64,000 nt of DNA from Phytophthora hibernalis (taxonomy: Eukaryota; Oomycota; Peronosporomycetes; Peronosporales; Peronosporaceae): contig JAAKBF010000324.1 of assembly GCA_012656075.1 (NCBI GenBank), positions 1,240,001 through 1,304,000 on the forward strand, in the 5' to 3' direction. A program made the position numbers and the translations under genes. Numbering within the stretch: position 1 is the first letter of the stretch; each line of letters opens with the position of its first letter. A model generated the notes under the pieces. That model saw nothing but the letters and a program-made list of their open reading frames with translations. It ran no database searches and was not told the DNA's origin. Below, in pieces: positions 32,199 through 44,104 of the stretch.

Positions 32199-33725
32199 CT
32201 ACGAGCTCTCCTCCGCCTCATACGACTGCATGACTCCGGAGCGGCTGTGATTGGTCATTCCCCGCCCGTATTCTCGCAGCAAGGCTCCACAGTTCAGACT
32301 GGCTTCGTCGACCCATGAAGGGTCGCCATAGCCTTTCCTGTACACTTGGAAGTCGCTGTGAACGCGGCCATAGCGCGTCCGTCGACCCGATCTCATTCCT
32401 GCGTTCTCCTTTTCGCATTTCTGACGTTCTTCCCAGCTATCTTCTGGTAAGATCGCTTCGTCAAAATCGAAACGATCTCCTCGTCCACAGTTAACTTCAT
32501 CGTAGGGCGATCCGGAAAACTCCGCACTGGCTTCAGTTTGGATGCGAGGACGACCGGAAACAGGCGATACTCGGTACCAGCGATCTCCATCCTCGCCGCT
32601 TGGCCCACATATGGCACGGTCCGGTTCTGATGGTTGTTCCCAATCACAGAAACGGACCGGGCCACATGTGGGCCAAGTACAACCAGATTTGCGCACCAGC
32701 TATACTCTCGTGGGGTCGGATGTCTTCGTTTTGCTCGTCCGCCCGCGAATGGATCGCGGCTCGGAGTCGTTCATTCACCTCCTCCTTGCGCGCCCATAGT
32801 GTTTCTGCACGAAATATCTCCACTGTCGAGGCTCACGATCGCGCCGTCGTGTCCTTCCCAGGTGAAGTGCCGCTTCCAACGCGGATCGTGGGTCCCAACC
32901 GTGGGTCAAGTAGGAAGGCGTGTCTCCGCGCACGCGATCTTGGGCCGTCTTCAACGCGAACGTCAGACGTTCGGCATACTCGTCCCAGTCTTGCTGATTC
33001 ACGTCTGCGACGTACTTATTAAGCGCGCAAGTCAGCGTTTGCACCATTCTTTCGGCTGTTCTATTCGCTTGATGTTTATACGCCATCGTAGCCCTCTGTT
33101 TATGTCCCACAATCCGGCTGAATGCGCGGAAGAAATCGGACATGAACCCGGGTTCTCTGTCGTGTCGGATAGCCAAACCGACGGAACACGCATTCTTCGT
33201 AATTCTCTGCGATCGTCTGGGCTGTCCCCGACGCGCTCGCCTTCGTGATCACATATCCTGAGAACAGGTCGACCCATATCAGCAACTCCGTGTTCACCTT
33301 AAACGACTTTGGCAGCGACGGGATGTGATCCATCGCGATGATCTGATATGGGTACGTAGCCTGCAGGTTTCCCGGCGATTCACCTCCCACGAAGGGGTAT
33401 CCTTTCCCTGTCTCATAACCCGTGCATTCTCCCACATAGCGCTGGACACTCATGAACAAGCCTCTCCAGTGAAAGTGCGCTCTGATCCAACGGTACGTTA
33501 TTCCGATTCCCTGATGACCCCTTCCAAACTCGTATGATAATGGTAGAGGTCTTGCTGCAGGGTCTCCGGCACTACGAGCTTCGCGACCTCGTCCCGATCT
33601 TCGTCCGTCTCCGTCGACGGCGGGTAGTAGAGCGGCATATCGCTCTCGTCCAGCTCATAATGATCTGCGATCTTGGCGCACGTCTTCGCTTCCTTTGCAG
33701 TCAAGCTTCCAACTTTTCCCTTCAT
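32199..33725 (-). pseudogene. Integrase and chromodomain-like tail of element B2
   Basis: Minus strand. The zinc region is at 33460-33725 (LVVPETLQQDLYHYHTSLEG). The core at 33100-33460 has MDHIPSLPKSFKVN, LLIWVDLFSGYVITKAS and, in the next frame (32775-33176), AIRHDREPGFMSDFF with ANRTAERMVQTL: all three acidic catalytic positions can be found. The tail at 32199-32696 (YRVSPVSGR and SYEAEESS) matches B1. Fewer frame breaks than B1, but still not intact. Confidence 0.87.
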
Positions 33726-33742
33726 GTACGCTTTCAGATCGA

Positions 33743-34907
33743 CTACCCACTTCTCTTCATTCTGGGCTCGGACAATCCGCTCACCCCGTATACGCTGTCC
33801 GATTGCTTCTTCCAGGGTGTTCGGGGTGCCCTCCGATCTCGCGTCGATCTCGTTACAGCGGCTACGCGGACGACATTGCTATCATCTCTCGGCTTGAGAA
33901 GCTCGTCCAGGCGGTTGAGCTTGATCAAGTCTTGTCGATCTTCTTCCGAGGTAACCACGGTTCCTTCTTCGCGTTGAAGGGCGGCACTAGCTAACTTGTC
34001 TTCGCTTTGATTCCAATCTCGTTTCATGTGCAGGAACTCGTGCTTCGTCCACGACCCAAGCTGATCCATCGCCTTCTTTCGCAGCAATTGTAATCCCGGA
34101 GCGTTGCACGCGATCTCGACTCGCATTTGTCGAATCACCAGTTTGGAATCTCCACAGATTACAATCCGCCCCCTGTCCATGGCGGAGAGGAGATCGAAAC
34201 ATAACAGAAGACCACGGTATTCGGCCTCGTTCACAGTCAAGTCGGGTGCGTACTCCGACGCGACTGACACGATCGTCCATTCCGGCAGCTTCCAGATGAT
34301 AGCACTGTACGATCCGCTACTGAGTTTGACACGTGTTGATCCATCAAAACTCGCGACTAGCAGGCTCTCCTCTTCTTCTACCGTAGGTGGTGGCATAATA
34401 ATCGTCCGCCGAGGCTCCTTCACTGGTGCAATCGCAATCAACGTCTTGTCGACTTCCTCGCGAGGGTGATGCTTACCGCGATGACTCCCAAGATCTCGTC
34501 TTCCCCTTTCGTACACTGCCTGATCTCCAAAGTCCCTTCGGAGAGTAACGCGGCCCAGTTACCGAGCCGGCCTTGGAAACCGGTCGAATTGACCAGCCAG
34601 GCTAAGGTCGAATGCCGAGACAGCACCAAGATCGACCTGGTGGTCAGCAGGGTGTAATTCACTTCAAGCATCCGCAAGAGTGCCAACACTTCCTTGTCTA
34701 GTTGAGCTCGTTGGATTTCAACGTCCGGCTGGTGAACGTTACTGGCCAATACACGCCACCACGCTCCTGCACGAGCGCCGCCGAGATCGCCCACTGGCTT
34801 GCATAGATTACGATCACCGGAGTGCGCTCAGGATCGAAATGTTTCAAGATCGGGGTGGATACAATTTGGCCTTCAGCATCGCGAACGCGATCATTGCTCG
34901 GGTCCAA
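33743..34907 (-). pseudogene. Two RNase H domains of element B2
   Basis: Minus strand. The second RNase H (33743-34516) is in one frame: LLVASFDGSTRVKLSSGSYS, NEAEYRGLLLCFDLLSAMD and ICGDSKLVIRQMRVEIA, with D, E and D present, followed by the linker. The Ty3-type domain (34438-34907) reads HFDPERTPVIVIYASQWAIS and EVLALLRMLEVNYTLL. Its first motif has Gln in place of Asp, exactly as in B1. Confidence 0.85.
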
Positions 34908-35914
34908 CGGTCGACATCGTCTGCTGGTGGCTCCACGCCCCCAGCTCTTTGTCCCCCGGAGTCGTTCTTCTCCTGATGTCCCATCTCGTAAAAGTCTGCT
35001 TCCGCAACCCGTACAAGACCGCCGCGTAAATCGTGAGGTCTTCGATGAAGCGGCTGTAATAGTTCAAACACCCCAGGAAGGATTGCATCGATCGGAGCGT
35101 CTGCGGAAACAGGAGATTGCCCAGAATTTCAAGATCTTTCGGGTCGGCTTCTAAACCTTTAGTGGATACCCGATGGCCCAGGTAACCTACCTTTCGCCGC
35201 CCCCAGAAACTCTTGACCACGCTGATCGACAGATTCCAACGTTCACAAGCGTTCAACAACCTCTCGACTTTTTCGCACATCGTATCCCAAGTGGTTGCTG
35301 TCACCGGGATGTCGTCGATGTATGATCTTCTCCCGTACCGACGGCTTAGGGTTCGGCTCTGATTCACACGCTTCGAACACATCGATCAGCTTCGAGGGAT
35401 CTTGATCAGCACTGATTCGGAGGTGTCCGTTTAGCGCGTTGTCGATCAGCCTCTGGTAGATCTGCGGAGCGTTCTTCAAGCCAAAAGGCATACGCGTCCA
35501 CTCAAAGAGACCGAAAGGTGTGATGAAGGCTGATATTTTCCGAGCTCGTTCGGTCATAGACACCACCCAGAACCCACTCGCCATATCGAGAGAACAGTAC
35601 CAGAGGACCTTCTCCAAATCTTCCAAAAGGTCGTTAATCATCGGCATGGGGTACACCATCAACCGCGTCAGCCCATTCAATTGTCTGTAGTCGATACAGA
35701 GCCGGATGTCGACACCGTTCTTCTTGATGATGATCACGATCGGAGACGCCCATGGCGAAGTTGATGGCTTGATCATCTTCGCAGAGAGCAGGCTCTTGAT
35801 CAGGTCAGACAGCTTCTCGCAGAACTGTGGGGCCATGCGACGGACGCATTGCGCGACGGGAGTTGCCCCTCCGACGTCGATGTCGGAGACTGCTCCGACG
35901 GCTGCGGGTGGCAC
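34891..35914 (-). pseudogene. Reverse transcriptase of element B2
   Basis: Minus strand. Frame 35243-35914 starts in MPPAAVGAVSDIDVGG and includes SPWASPIVIIIKKNGVDIRL, CIDYRQLNGLTRL, WYCSLDMASGFWVV and FGLKNAPQIYQR. The YIDD box is in another frame (34891-35382), along with the thumb and connection. The frame switch is at the same place and ends in the same residues (REVVERL) as in B1. Confidence 0.92.
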
Positions 35915-36262
35915 CGCATTTCCCGTCTCAATCAGGAGCGCCAGATGATCTGACGCAGACGGTCGATCTCCTCGGGGGTGTTTACCTCGGGATCGCCTAC
36001 CTGGATATCTTCGATCGTGACCTCGTCGGTAGTGGTCACCACTTCCGGCAAGATGGTCATCTGTCTATCCACGTCTTCGACGAAGAGGTCTCCTTCTTCG
36101 TGGTTGCATACTTCTTCATCATCGGGGTTTTCGGGCTTGGAGATCGGCGGTTTCTCAGGTTGGGGCTGTTTTCTCCCTTATTCGGATCCCCTTCGCTCTC
36201 CCTTTCAGGTCCTTCTGCCGGAGGGTGTTCTGCGTCCTGATCGCCTGATTCATCTGCCCACC

Positions 36263-37179
36263 TTACCCGCTTCGTAGCCACCCCGGATCAGCTTCGACCG
36301 AGAGTGTCCACATGATCTGAGCAGCGGTCAGCCTTTTCGCACCGGAGTCGCGTCGCAAGATCTTCGTAGGCGTTTCGTATATCGGTCGGTCTACCATTGG
36401 TCCATCAGGTTCCAGATCTTGCTCATCTTCCGGCTGCCGGTCGGTGGTGGTTTGGAATGCCAGATTCTGCCATTCTGCATATCGGCGCGATCCGACCAGC
36501 ACAAATTCGGGGGTTCGAGGTACGCGTCCTCCTTCAAGCCACATGCCCACACAGGTGTCATCATGCAACGTTACCTCCTGATCGCTGATGTTCGTGATTT
36601 TTAGGTATCGAGTCTCCCCAGTCCGGCCACCAAACTTGTTACCCAGCGTTCGCCTCGAGTAACCCACAACTTCTGGTGGCTCGACAGGATGAAGCCTTTC
36701 CGGTCATCGATCGACCCTCCAATTTCGAGGTTATAATATTCTTCCACCACGATCCGCGACACCTTCTCGCTGTAGAGTGGGCGTCGACCGGTTAACTAGA
36801 TTCGTACTTCGTCTGGAAGACTCAGTGATCCATCGGTGAGATCGAGGCGGATGCCCGCCGGTACCATGAAATACATTCCCAAGATCAAGTCTTGTCCACC
36901 GGTCGGCGGGCCGACCCAAGCATCGAAATGGTACAACAACGATACAGCGAGCGTGATCTTGATTCTTGTACGTCCGTCCGCTCTGTAGGGATTCGTACCA
37001 ACTCCTTCACTCTCCAACTCTTGACTGCTGCCCACGTAACACTCAACCTTACGAGCAAAGGTGGCGTCCAAAATGGACACCTCGGCGCCGCTGTCAAACA
37101 GCAATGTGGCTTTTTCGTTGTTGACCTTCCCACGGCTTTCGCCTGCCGGAACTTCTTGTCCTGCACGTGGTACTTCCAA
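36263..37179 (-). pseudogene. Protease and linker of element B2
   Basis: Minus strand. At 36796-37179: ATLLFDSGAEVSILDATFAR and LILGMYFMVPAGIRLDLTDG, both halves of the retropepsin fold in one frame. The linker follows in another frame (36263-36667: YLKITNISDQEVTLHDDTCV). An acidic linker at 36057-36281 precedes RT. Confidence 0.85.
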
Positions 37180-38978
37180 TGCATTCGCGACTCTCCATGC
37201 AAGAGGTCCAGGACCATCGTCACCTCTGATCGTCCGAATTCGTCGGCCTGATGGAGGCTAGAGACCGCCATGGTACGTTTGTCATGAAGATTACATGTAT
37301 TGTCGGTCGGCCGAATCAGCTTTCTTACATCTGACTTCGACTGCTTTTCGACATATGCATATATGCAGAACTTAGAACGCTCGCCGGATTGGAATCCGGT
37401 ACGTTGAAATCCGGTACAATTGGAATCCGGTACGAGACGAGCGTTGTAGTTTAACATCTTCTCGGCCGCTTGCGGGAGCATGTCACCATGCCTGTTCGGT
37501 GTGTACCACTGACGGATCAAGCTGTAGAACGTTTCCATCGGGCACTCTCCGGCTCCATGGATCTCGCCGCAGGCCTTGCAGGTGAAGAGGCAGCGATCGG
37601 TCGGATGACCCTTCTTGTCGCACTTCTCGCACGTCAGACGCTGTCAACAACCAAGATCGGCGTGCTTCGACGACCCGCAATGGGAACAAGGTTTTCGTGG
37701 GTCTTCTCCTTTCAACGGCACGGACGGACGTCTTGTTTGACGAACGTTCGTGTCTCGGTTGGAGCGTCGTTGGTCTTGTTCCGGCGGCGATCGTGTGGGT
37801 TGATCCGAGGCAGCAAGCGAGGTAGACCTTGTGTAGGTCTCTGTCTCCTTCTGATCCGCTCATATCCAGGACAGCGCGAGGGCTAGCGGATGGAGCAGCG
37901 CCCGTTGGCGCTTTTGGTTTAGGTTTGATTGACTCGTACGCCATCTTCTCTTGTCGCGCCTTCGAACGTTTCCGGGATCGCAACGTTTCTTCCAACGTGT
38001 CCGTTCCGGGATCCTCAGCAGCGCTAGTTGACCGGCCAAATCGCGGTCGTCGAGCGTTTCGATGAAGTGATCGACGTGTTCACGGCGGACTTCGACTGAT
38101 CCGTCTTTGATCGAGAGCTGTGCTCGCAACCCGGCGACGTTCAGGCGGTGCAAGTATTCCAACGGCGACTCATCCTATCTCTTCCGCGCATGGTAATATT
38201 GTCTCGCGACGGACACACGACGTCCGCAGTACTGGATCTGAAAACTCTTGGCCTTCCATTCGCTGCACGTCGTCTGACTCAGCTGTCGGTACCAGTTGCG
38301 CACAGGTCCGGTGAGCAAGTCTCCAAAAACAGACACTTCTCGCTGTCAGGGCCTGATCGCGGACAAAAGCTAACTTCATCTTGCTGAACCAGCTTCTAGC
38401 TCGATCTTCATCCTGATCTTTCCCAGAGAATTCCTTCAGGTCCGAGATCGCTGAGACTCTGATTCGAGTTGCTGCAATCGCTCCTGTTCCGGTGGCGTCA
38501 GCGGACGCGACGGCTGCGCGTACTGGGACGCCGACGCTCAGATCGTCCGGGTCGTACTCGCTCGGGTGCGAATGGACGGATCCCACCGACTCTATATCCA
38601 CATCTTGGGTTTCCGGCGCTTTCGCGACAGCCAGCGGTTGGGTTGTCGCGACCGGTGTGATCGTGGACGCTTGCTGCTGTTCTTTGAAGAACCGTTCCAT
38701 GGCGCCGTCGGAACACGACTGCAGAGGTGCCGGCGCCGCTTGGACTGGGATTGATCTGGTGAACGTGGGAGTTGTTGTTGCAATCGTGGAGGTTGGCATG
38801 GCGACTGTGGCCGTTGGTTTGGGGATCGTGGGGAAATCGACCCCATCGTGGTCGCTCTTCCACGACTGCAGCGCGGCGGCACCCGCCGGTCCCAACATCG
38901 TTTGATGCAGCTCGACCAGGCTGTCCGTTTCTGAACCCGCTTCCGATGTGGCAAATGCATATTGTGACGATCCCTGGA
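36885..38978 (-). pseudogene. Gag of element B2
   Basis: Minus strand. The N-terminal region (38400-38975) is Ser/Thr/Pro-rich (VELHQTMLGPAGAAALQSWK, then VPVRAAVASADATG), followed by ISDLKEFSGKDQDEDRARSW and LAFVRDQ of the capsid, then YLHRLNVAGLRAQLSIKDG at 37860-38162. Zinc-knuckle sequence lies near 37550-37700 in a shifted frame. This copy shows the gag N-terminus that is deleted in B1. Confidence 0.85.
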
Positions 38979-39398
38979 TAGATTGGCCAGGGTACGCTCG
39001 CACATCAATCTCACCACAAGATCCCGCCAAGAGGAGGCGGCAAGTAACGGAAAGGGCTACAACAGCACAAGAAAAGGATACACCCCCACGCGATCGGCTT
39101 GAACCAAGACTCGATCGTAGCACACCGACGACCGCGTGAAGAATACCCGCGTGACCGTCACCCACCCAGACCCCGGAAGGAGCAAGCAAACAAGCTCCAG
39201 CCTCCGCCTTGCTCACCACTGAACGTCTTCGCGAACACCGGAAGAGCGTAACCCGCCCAGCCGTCGGGTACACAAGGTGATAACAACGTTTCGACCGCGC
39301 CAGATCAACGGAGTACCCCGTTTGACAGTCGGCAGTCCGGGCGTACCGTGCGCAAGCTTTGACCGCGTCAGCAATTTTCGTGAAGCAGCTTCGCCACA
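38979..39398 (+). repeat. Inverted fragment of a B-family LTR
   Basis: The last 420 bp of the B LTR, in plus orientation (CCTGGATAGATTGGCCAGGG to CGCCACA), opposite to B2. The first 730 bp are absent. After CCACA the sequence is not a primer-binding site but Crypton coding sequence, so this is the outer end of a 3' LTR. Confidence 0.88.
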
Positions 39399-41185
39399 GT
39401 AGTCCGCAGCGTCGTGGTTGAGGACGAAGCCTTCGGTGAGGAAAATCTTCATGAATGCAACGAGAAGCTTGCCTTGGATCTCTGCTGTTTTGGAGCCCCC
39501 CAGTTTCCAGCGTGTCTCGTGCGCGTACCACGTAAACAAATCGTCTACAGGTGCGTTTCGGATCCTCTGTGATGTTTTTCTTGGGTGTACTCATATTCGA
39601 TGTGTCTTCCGCTAGTTGGCTCCTTTTGTTCGTAGCTGGCGCAGGATCGCCGTTCAGCTTTGCCTCAAGCATGTCCATGCGCGCGACTTATTGCTTGGAA
39701 TTGTCGATAAGGTGTTTAATGACAGCGGCTTGGTGATCGATGATCTTCTGCTCATGGATTGAACTACTTGGTTTAATTTCGTGGTCGCTTGGTGGTGGGC
39801 AGACTAATCTTTGTTTGTACAGGAAGCTGCCGATTCGTCAAGGTGAGTCGACCACGCGAGGAGGTATGGCAACGAGCAGCCAGCGAGTACAACGCAAGAT
39901 TCGTGGCGCTTCACGGTCGGACTCTCCGGACTCAAGGCCTCCAATACGGGCTAATGACGGACGACGCACGCAGTAAGGACGTAAAGGACCTTCTCGTTGA
40001 CGTTGAAGCTCTCTGTCCCAAGCTGTGAGCACGTGGCGAACAGAGCACGCCGGAGCTTACCGATGGTCTCAAGCAAATCGGAGTCGAAGCTGGAGAGGCC
40101 TTGGAGCGGGACATCAGTCGTGGGTTTGTATCCGCTAAGTACCTTGGCAATCATGTGATCTTCTCTGCTGGTGTTGAAAACGTAGTTGAAGCTTTGTTTG
40201 TCGTGCTCAGGTTTCACGATCCGCGGTCGTATATCTATCGCGCAGTCATCGTCTTGCAGCCATTGGCATGCTGATCCTCACCGCGGCAGAAGGAATGCGA
40301 CGTCAGCATGGATGATACACCAGCGGCAGGTGCAACGCGGCCCAGCACGCGATTAACATGCGCGTAAATTGTCGGCGTCGTGTCCACACGAGGAACAGCG
40401 GTTGGAGTCGCAAGGCCGAGGGTCGCTGGTGGTGCGTTGAGGAGCTCTACGAGCGTGATAGGAGTTTGCTCGGTTTAGTCTTGGAGATTCGCGATGAGAG
40501 CTGCGTACGGCGCGACTTGGACGATCCGTGCAAGAGCGACGGCGAGCAGGGGGCACGTGCCAAATTCAGCATCAGGGAAGAGTGACAGCCCTTGCTCATC
40601 GGACGTCTTCACGCGGACCAGTCGGAGGAAGAATACGTCGGCGGCGTCGATGGAGATGGTTCGTTTCCGGACCATGGACAAATCTGACGCCCGTCCGAAA
40701 AAGTACCAGAGGAGACACAGGAGAGCAGCATATTGGTAGTCACTTTCCAAACTTGCATTGCTATACAAATCCGCAATCATGCTTTTCAAGTCAGGTTTGG
40801 TACATGGCGGAGCTTTCGATACAAAACCACCACCATTTCTTTTCAAGCAGAACTTATCAAGAGTATTTCCCATTTTAAGCAGCCGCGATTCTAGCGACGC
40901 TTTGTGTTTAGGAAATTGCTCTAGGAGCCAAATCTTTGCTTGACGATAGTACTGCATTGCAGTGTTTCGTGCTAGCACTTTGCCCTTCTTTCCTTCGCTA
41001 AATGCAAGATACATACCAAACTTATCCATGACACGCACAAAACTTCTTCCGCTCTCGTCTGCCTCTATGCATTTCCGTTTATATTCCTCCTCAACTTCAT
41101 CACCCTTCAGAAACTTGGAAAACCCTGTGAATGCAGTCACCTTTGCACGTAGTGTATTACCGGGCTGTAGTTCCTCCAAACCCAT
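39399..41185 (-). pseudogene. Crypton tyrosine recombinase (broken)
   Basis: Minus strand, probable start ATG at 41185 (MGLEELQPGNTLRAKVTAF). Residues 1-110 form the core-binding domain (KFGMYLAFSEGKKGKVLARN, then YYRQAKIWLLEQFPKH). The first catalytic Arg is in YFFGRASDLSMVRKRT (about 40690). After frame changes, 40260-40310 gives TSHSFCRGEDQHANG, where Crypton recombinases usually have HSFRRG: the HxxR Arg is Cys here. FNYVFNTSRED (about 40180) would carry the nucleophile Tyr. The C-terminal domain (FTWYAHETRW, then LLVAFMKIFLTEGFVLNHDA) runs to the junction at 39399. Such enzymes excise and insert circular DNA. Confidence 0.82.
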
Positions 41186-41826
41186 CGTAGTGGTCCGATA
41201 GTGGTCGGATAAAGAGAAACATGAAATTGATACGCCCAACACTTGACAATCGTAACAGCGTACACATATTTTACATTTTTATCGGACTTGATACGTCCGA
41301 TCGACTGGTGTAGAGGACACACCGAACCCTACCATATCGGGTTGGTTGAAAGTAAGTGTTATCTATCATTTCATTGGCTGAAATACATTTTGGAATTTCA
41401 TTGGCAGAATCCCAACCATACAAAATTTAAGTATGGTCCGATAAGTGGTGATATTCATCCGTACCTAGGTAGCGGGGATGCAATGCAGTCAACCGCATCG
41501 ATGGTGCCGCATTGCCATCCGTACCTTTATGTAAACACTATACGCGTTCGGATAATGTAATCAAGCCGCAAGCAGCTATCACCCTGCCGAAATCCACAAA
41601 GCTTTCGTATAACCATCGATTATATCACCCTCCCGCTGGGATCTACCATGCGTGAATCAACCCGCCCCACTCGTGCGCTTCGTGCGGGGATCAGCTGCAG
41701 CCGTGCTTGCTTTTCGCATTGTTTATGAAAACCGGAAAACATTATACTACGTAGTACAGGTGTATCAAGTCGATTCAAGCGTTAGTTTCAAGATAAAGGT
41801 GCTTTAGAGTGCCTTTAAGGCCAAGT
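41186..41826. other. No gene seen; Crypton upstream flank
   Basis: AT-rich sequence upstream of the Crypton start, including two TCCGATAAG/CGGATAA-like words near 41200 and 41450 that may belong to the Crypton. A TACTACGTAGTA palindrome is at about 41744-41755. No supported ORF. Confidence 0.5.
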
Positions 41827-42157
41827 TGTGTTGTTGTAATAAAGGTGCAGTAATGCCCACGTGTACCAAGTTACATAAAGAGTGACATCAGTCACTCTTT
41901 AGAGTCCGTGGTACATGGTACCGGTTGGCTGCGAGCCAACCATGGACGCTCTTTAACTTTTACTATAGATGACTTAGAGTTTGTATGCTACAAGCTTAAC
42001 TCAGCTATAAAATATATTCAGTCTTTATCTTGCTATCAAACCCGCAGACAGTTCCCTTAGGCCGGGAACTGTGAACTTATCGTTCACTGAGAGCATTTGC
42101 TCTCTTACGCTTCCTCAAGGCAAGGTGCTGTGTGAGTCGTACTGTGACCCCGTCACA
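41827..42157 (+). repeat. Solo LTR related to element D
   Basis: Starts about TGTGTTGTTG and ends GTCACA. It shares with the D LTR a hairpin at the start (41877-41886 with 41891-41900), a second hairpin (41923-41930 with 41934-41941), a TATA box with TATTCAGTCTTTA (42006-42027), a third hairpin (42071-42076 with 42082-42087) and a terminal hairpin (42143-42148 with 42152-42157). No primer site or gag follows, so it is a solo or truncated LTR. Confidence 0.65.
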
Positions 42158-42714
42158 ACACGACTCTGCGAAATCCGGTGTCTTTGTGCAAATTTCAGCT
42201 CATCTGAATTTTTTTGTAGGGAACTGTGTCACGAAAAGGTACACTTTCTTGACTATATTCGAAGCACAACCAATTAGAGGGAAGGGTGTAGATCCGAGGC
42301 AAGCTATTAGGGTGTTTCATGGGCAAGTTATTTAAGGGTGTTAAGTTAAGGGGGTGTTTCATTACCGGTAAAATACTTCGTATTTTAATACGAAGTATGT
42401 ACCGGTATTAAAATATGTGTAACTGGTTTTAAAATATTAATAAATGCTCCGCAATCATCGTTTTCAAGATTGACTTGCGGTTTAATCTCACTTCGAAGTT
42501 TGTACCAGCCCACCCGGATAATAGCAAACCATGTGAATCGGTCCACCATTCGGTCTCAATTATTGTGACTCACAATTTGTGAGACATCAACCCTGAGGCG
42601 GGCGAACTGTACATATATCCTGGGCTCAGCTCAACCGTACCTATCCCAATCATACCGTTGAGTTTCATTTCGTAATTCGTGTCCCCCAGAAGACCCGACC
42701 TGAACCAAAGAAGA
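42158..42714. other. Intergenic region with a long palindrome and probable effector promoter
   Basis: A perfect 12-bp stem, ATACTTCGTATT (42373-42384) with AATACGAAGTAT (42387-42398), is nested inside ACCGGTA/TACCGGT. Upstream of the effector start, TTTCATTTCGTAATTCG (about 42664-42680) resembles the oomycete initiator plus flanking region. Confidence 0.55.
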
Positions 42715-43124
42715 ATGCGTCTTTTTCAAGTCGCCCACGTCGTCTTTGTGGTTATGCTCGTGCTACTTGCAAGTTGTGATAGTGTTGCGGGAGACAACAA
42801 CAACAACGCTATCGCATCGGCCGGCACTTCATCGATTTTCGAGAACATTCGCCGCGTATTGACATACGAGAAGGGCACTCGGTCAACAAATCTTTCCTTG
42901 ACTGAAGAAGAGCGACTCAGCTCAGCTGTTACGGCAGGGGCCGAAGGAGGGCGTACTGGAGCAGGAGGAAACTCGGGGACCTCTACGGCTACCACAACCA
43001 GTGGGGGACCTTAACCGTGTCGAAGTACTGGAATAATGGCCTCGTGCAGAGATTTGAGAAATGGCTCAAGCACTTGTTTCACAGGAACACTTCAAACAAG
43101 ACTCGTCAACTTCGTCGGCTGTGA
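42715..43124 (+). pseudogene. Secreted RxLR-like effector gene 1 (frameshifted)
   Basis: Start at the second ATG (MRLFQVAHVV), which gives a 25-residue signal peptide with a hydrophobic core ending in SVAG; the earlier ATG at 42679 would place charged residues ahead of it. About 30 residues later comes RRVL, a degenerate RxLR, then TEEER, a dEER-type motif. After it, EGGRTGAGG begins a repeat unit shared with the gene at 45621. The frame stops at 43012-43014. The expected end of the unit (NNGLVQRFEKWL) is in the next frame and runs to a stop at 43122-43124, so one base shift breaks it. Such proteins are exported by oomycetes into plant cells. The target is unknown. Confidence 0.7.
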
Positions 43125-44104
43125 AAAAGGAACCAGCCTGGTCCACTACACTGCAGCACATTCGTTTGATGTTTTAGAACACCGAGCAAGTGCTTGCAAA
43201 TTTTAGAATTACTCTAGCTCCCGTTTTAGAGATAAAACCACAAGTAAAAGTGGGTTGCTCAGCATGTTTTTTTACTAGTAAATACCCTCCTCTGACCAGC
43301 ACGTTGGTATTAATACAGAAAATAGTAGAAACACACGCAAATCGATGGGATAACACCCAGTGGGGTAGGCGACGTGGTTGGTTATAGCACCAACCCCAGA
43401 GCACGTTCCCGCAGCGTCACGGCGAAGGCAGGGGCAGAGGGCCCCCGCCGGAGATGAAAGCGTGAGGGCAACACGTGAGGCCGGAGGTTCTATCTCTATA
43501 TCGCGAGCGAAGCGCACCGCGGGGGCACCGGAGGGGCGCCCAGCCAAGCGCAGCTCGGCTGGTCATTCATAAACTATTAGAGGTTTTTTTATGTCTTATC
43601 ACGACACAAGGTAGGTCAACAACATACATTTGTCAAGTCAAAGGATTTGCTGTGTGATATCACTGTAAATGCATGTATTTCGCATGTGCTGTCATATTAA
43701 TACATGTATTACTTTAAGTACAGTGAACCGGTACTCTAGTGTCGTAGAATCATAGGGAAGCTCGGTTAAGAGAGGCATGCTCTCAACGTACGTTATTGCC
43801 GATACCAGGACGCAAAGCGTTTGGCAGTCAAGTGTACGCTGCGAGAACAAGTACATTGTACAGAGTTCCCAGCAAAAGGAGAACCGTAATCAGTTATAAA
43901 ACTTGCAAAGTTAGTACATTTGTCACAAATCCTTGCTCTATCCGTTTGCAAATCTTTTAACCTGGAAGAAATTATGGGTCCCACTTTTCTCCCTTTGCCG
44001 GGGAACTCTGTACAGTATAATAATACTACAGTAGTACACCGGTACTGTACATGTAGTATTTGTGGTGCGGCTCTGATGTGTCTACCTGGCGATGAATTTT
44101 TGAC
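43125..44104. other. Intergenic region with a GC-rich patch
   Basis: About 43375-43570 is markedly GC-rich (AGGGCCCCCGCCGG, GCACCGCGGGGGCACCGG) between AT-rich flanks. No supported gene. The 209-codon minus-strand frame over 43793-44422 shows no domain and overlaps the LINE remnant. Confidence 0.5.

Larger units (their letters stand above)
30339..38978 (-). mobile_element. Ty3/Gypsy LTR retrotransposon B2, 5' LTR replaced
   Basis: A second copy of the B1 family, on the minus strand. From right to left: gag (from 38978), protease, linker, reverse transcriptase, two RNase H domains, integrase, 3' untranslated region and 3' LTR (30339-31491). Its gag N-terminus is longer than in B1. No correctly oriented 5' LTR is present; instead an inverted LTR end (38979-39398) abuts gag. 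The left flank is element D and the right flank a Crypton, with no matching target duplication. Confidence 0.92.

Noticed and set aside
38170..39678. A 502-codon open frame on the minus strand
   Set aside because: It runs from Crypton sequence through the complement of an LTR fragment into B2 gag. The parts belong to three sources; open by chance, not one gene.
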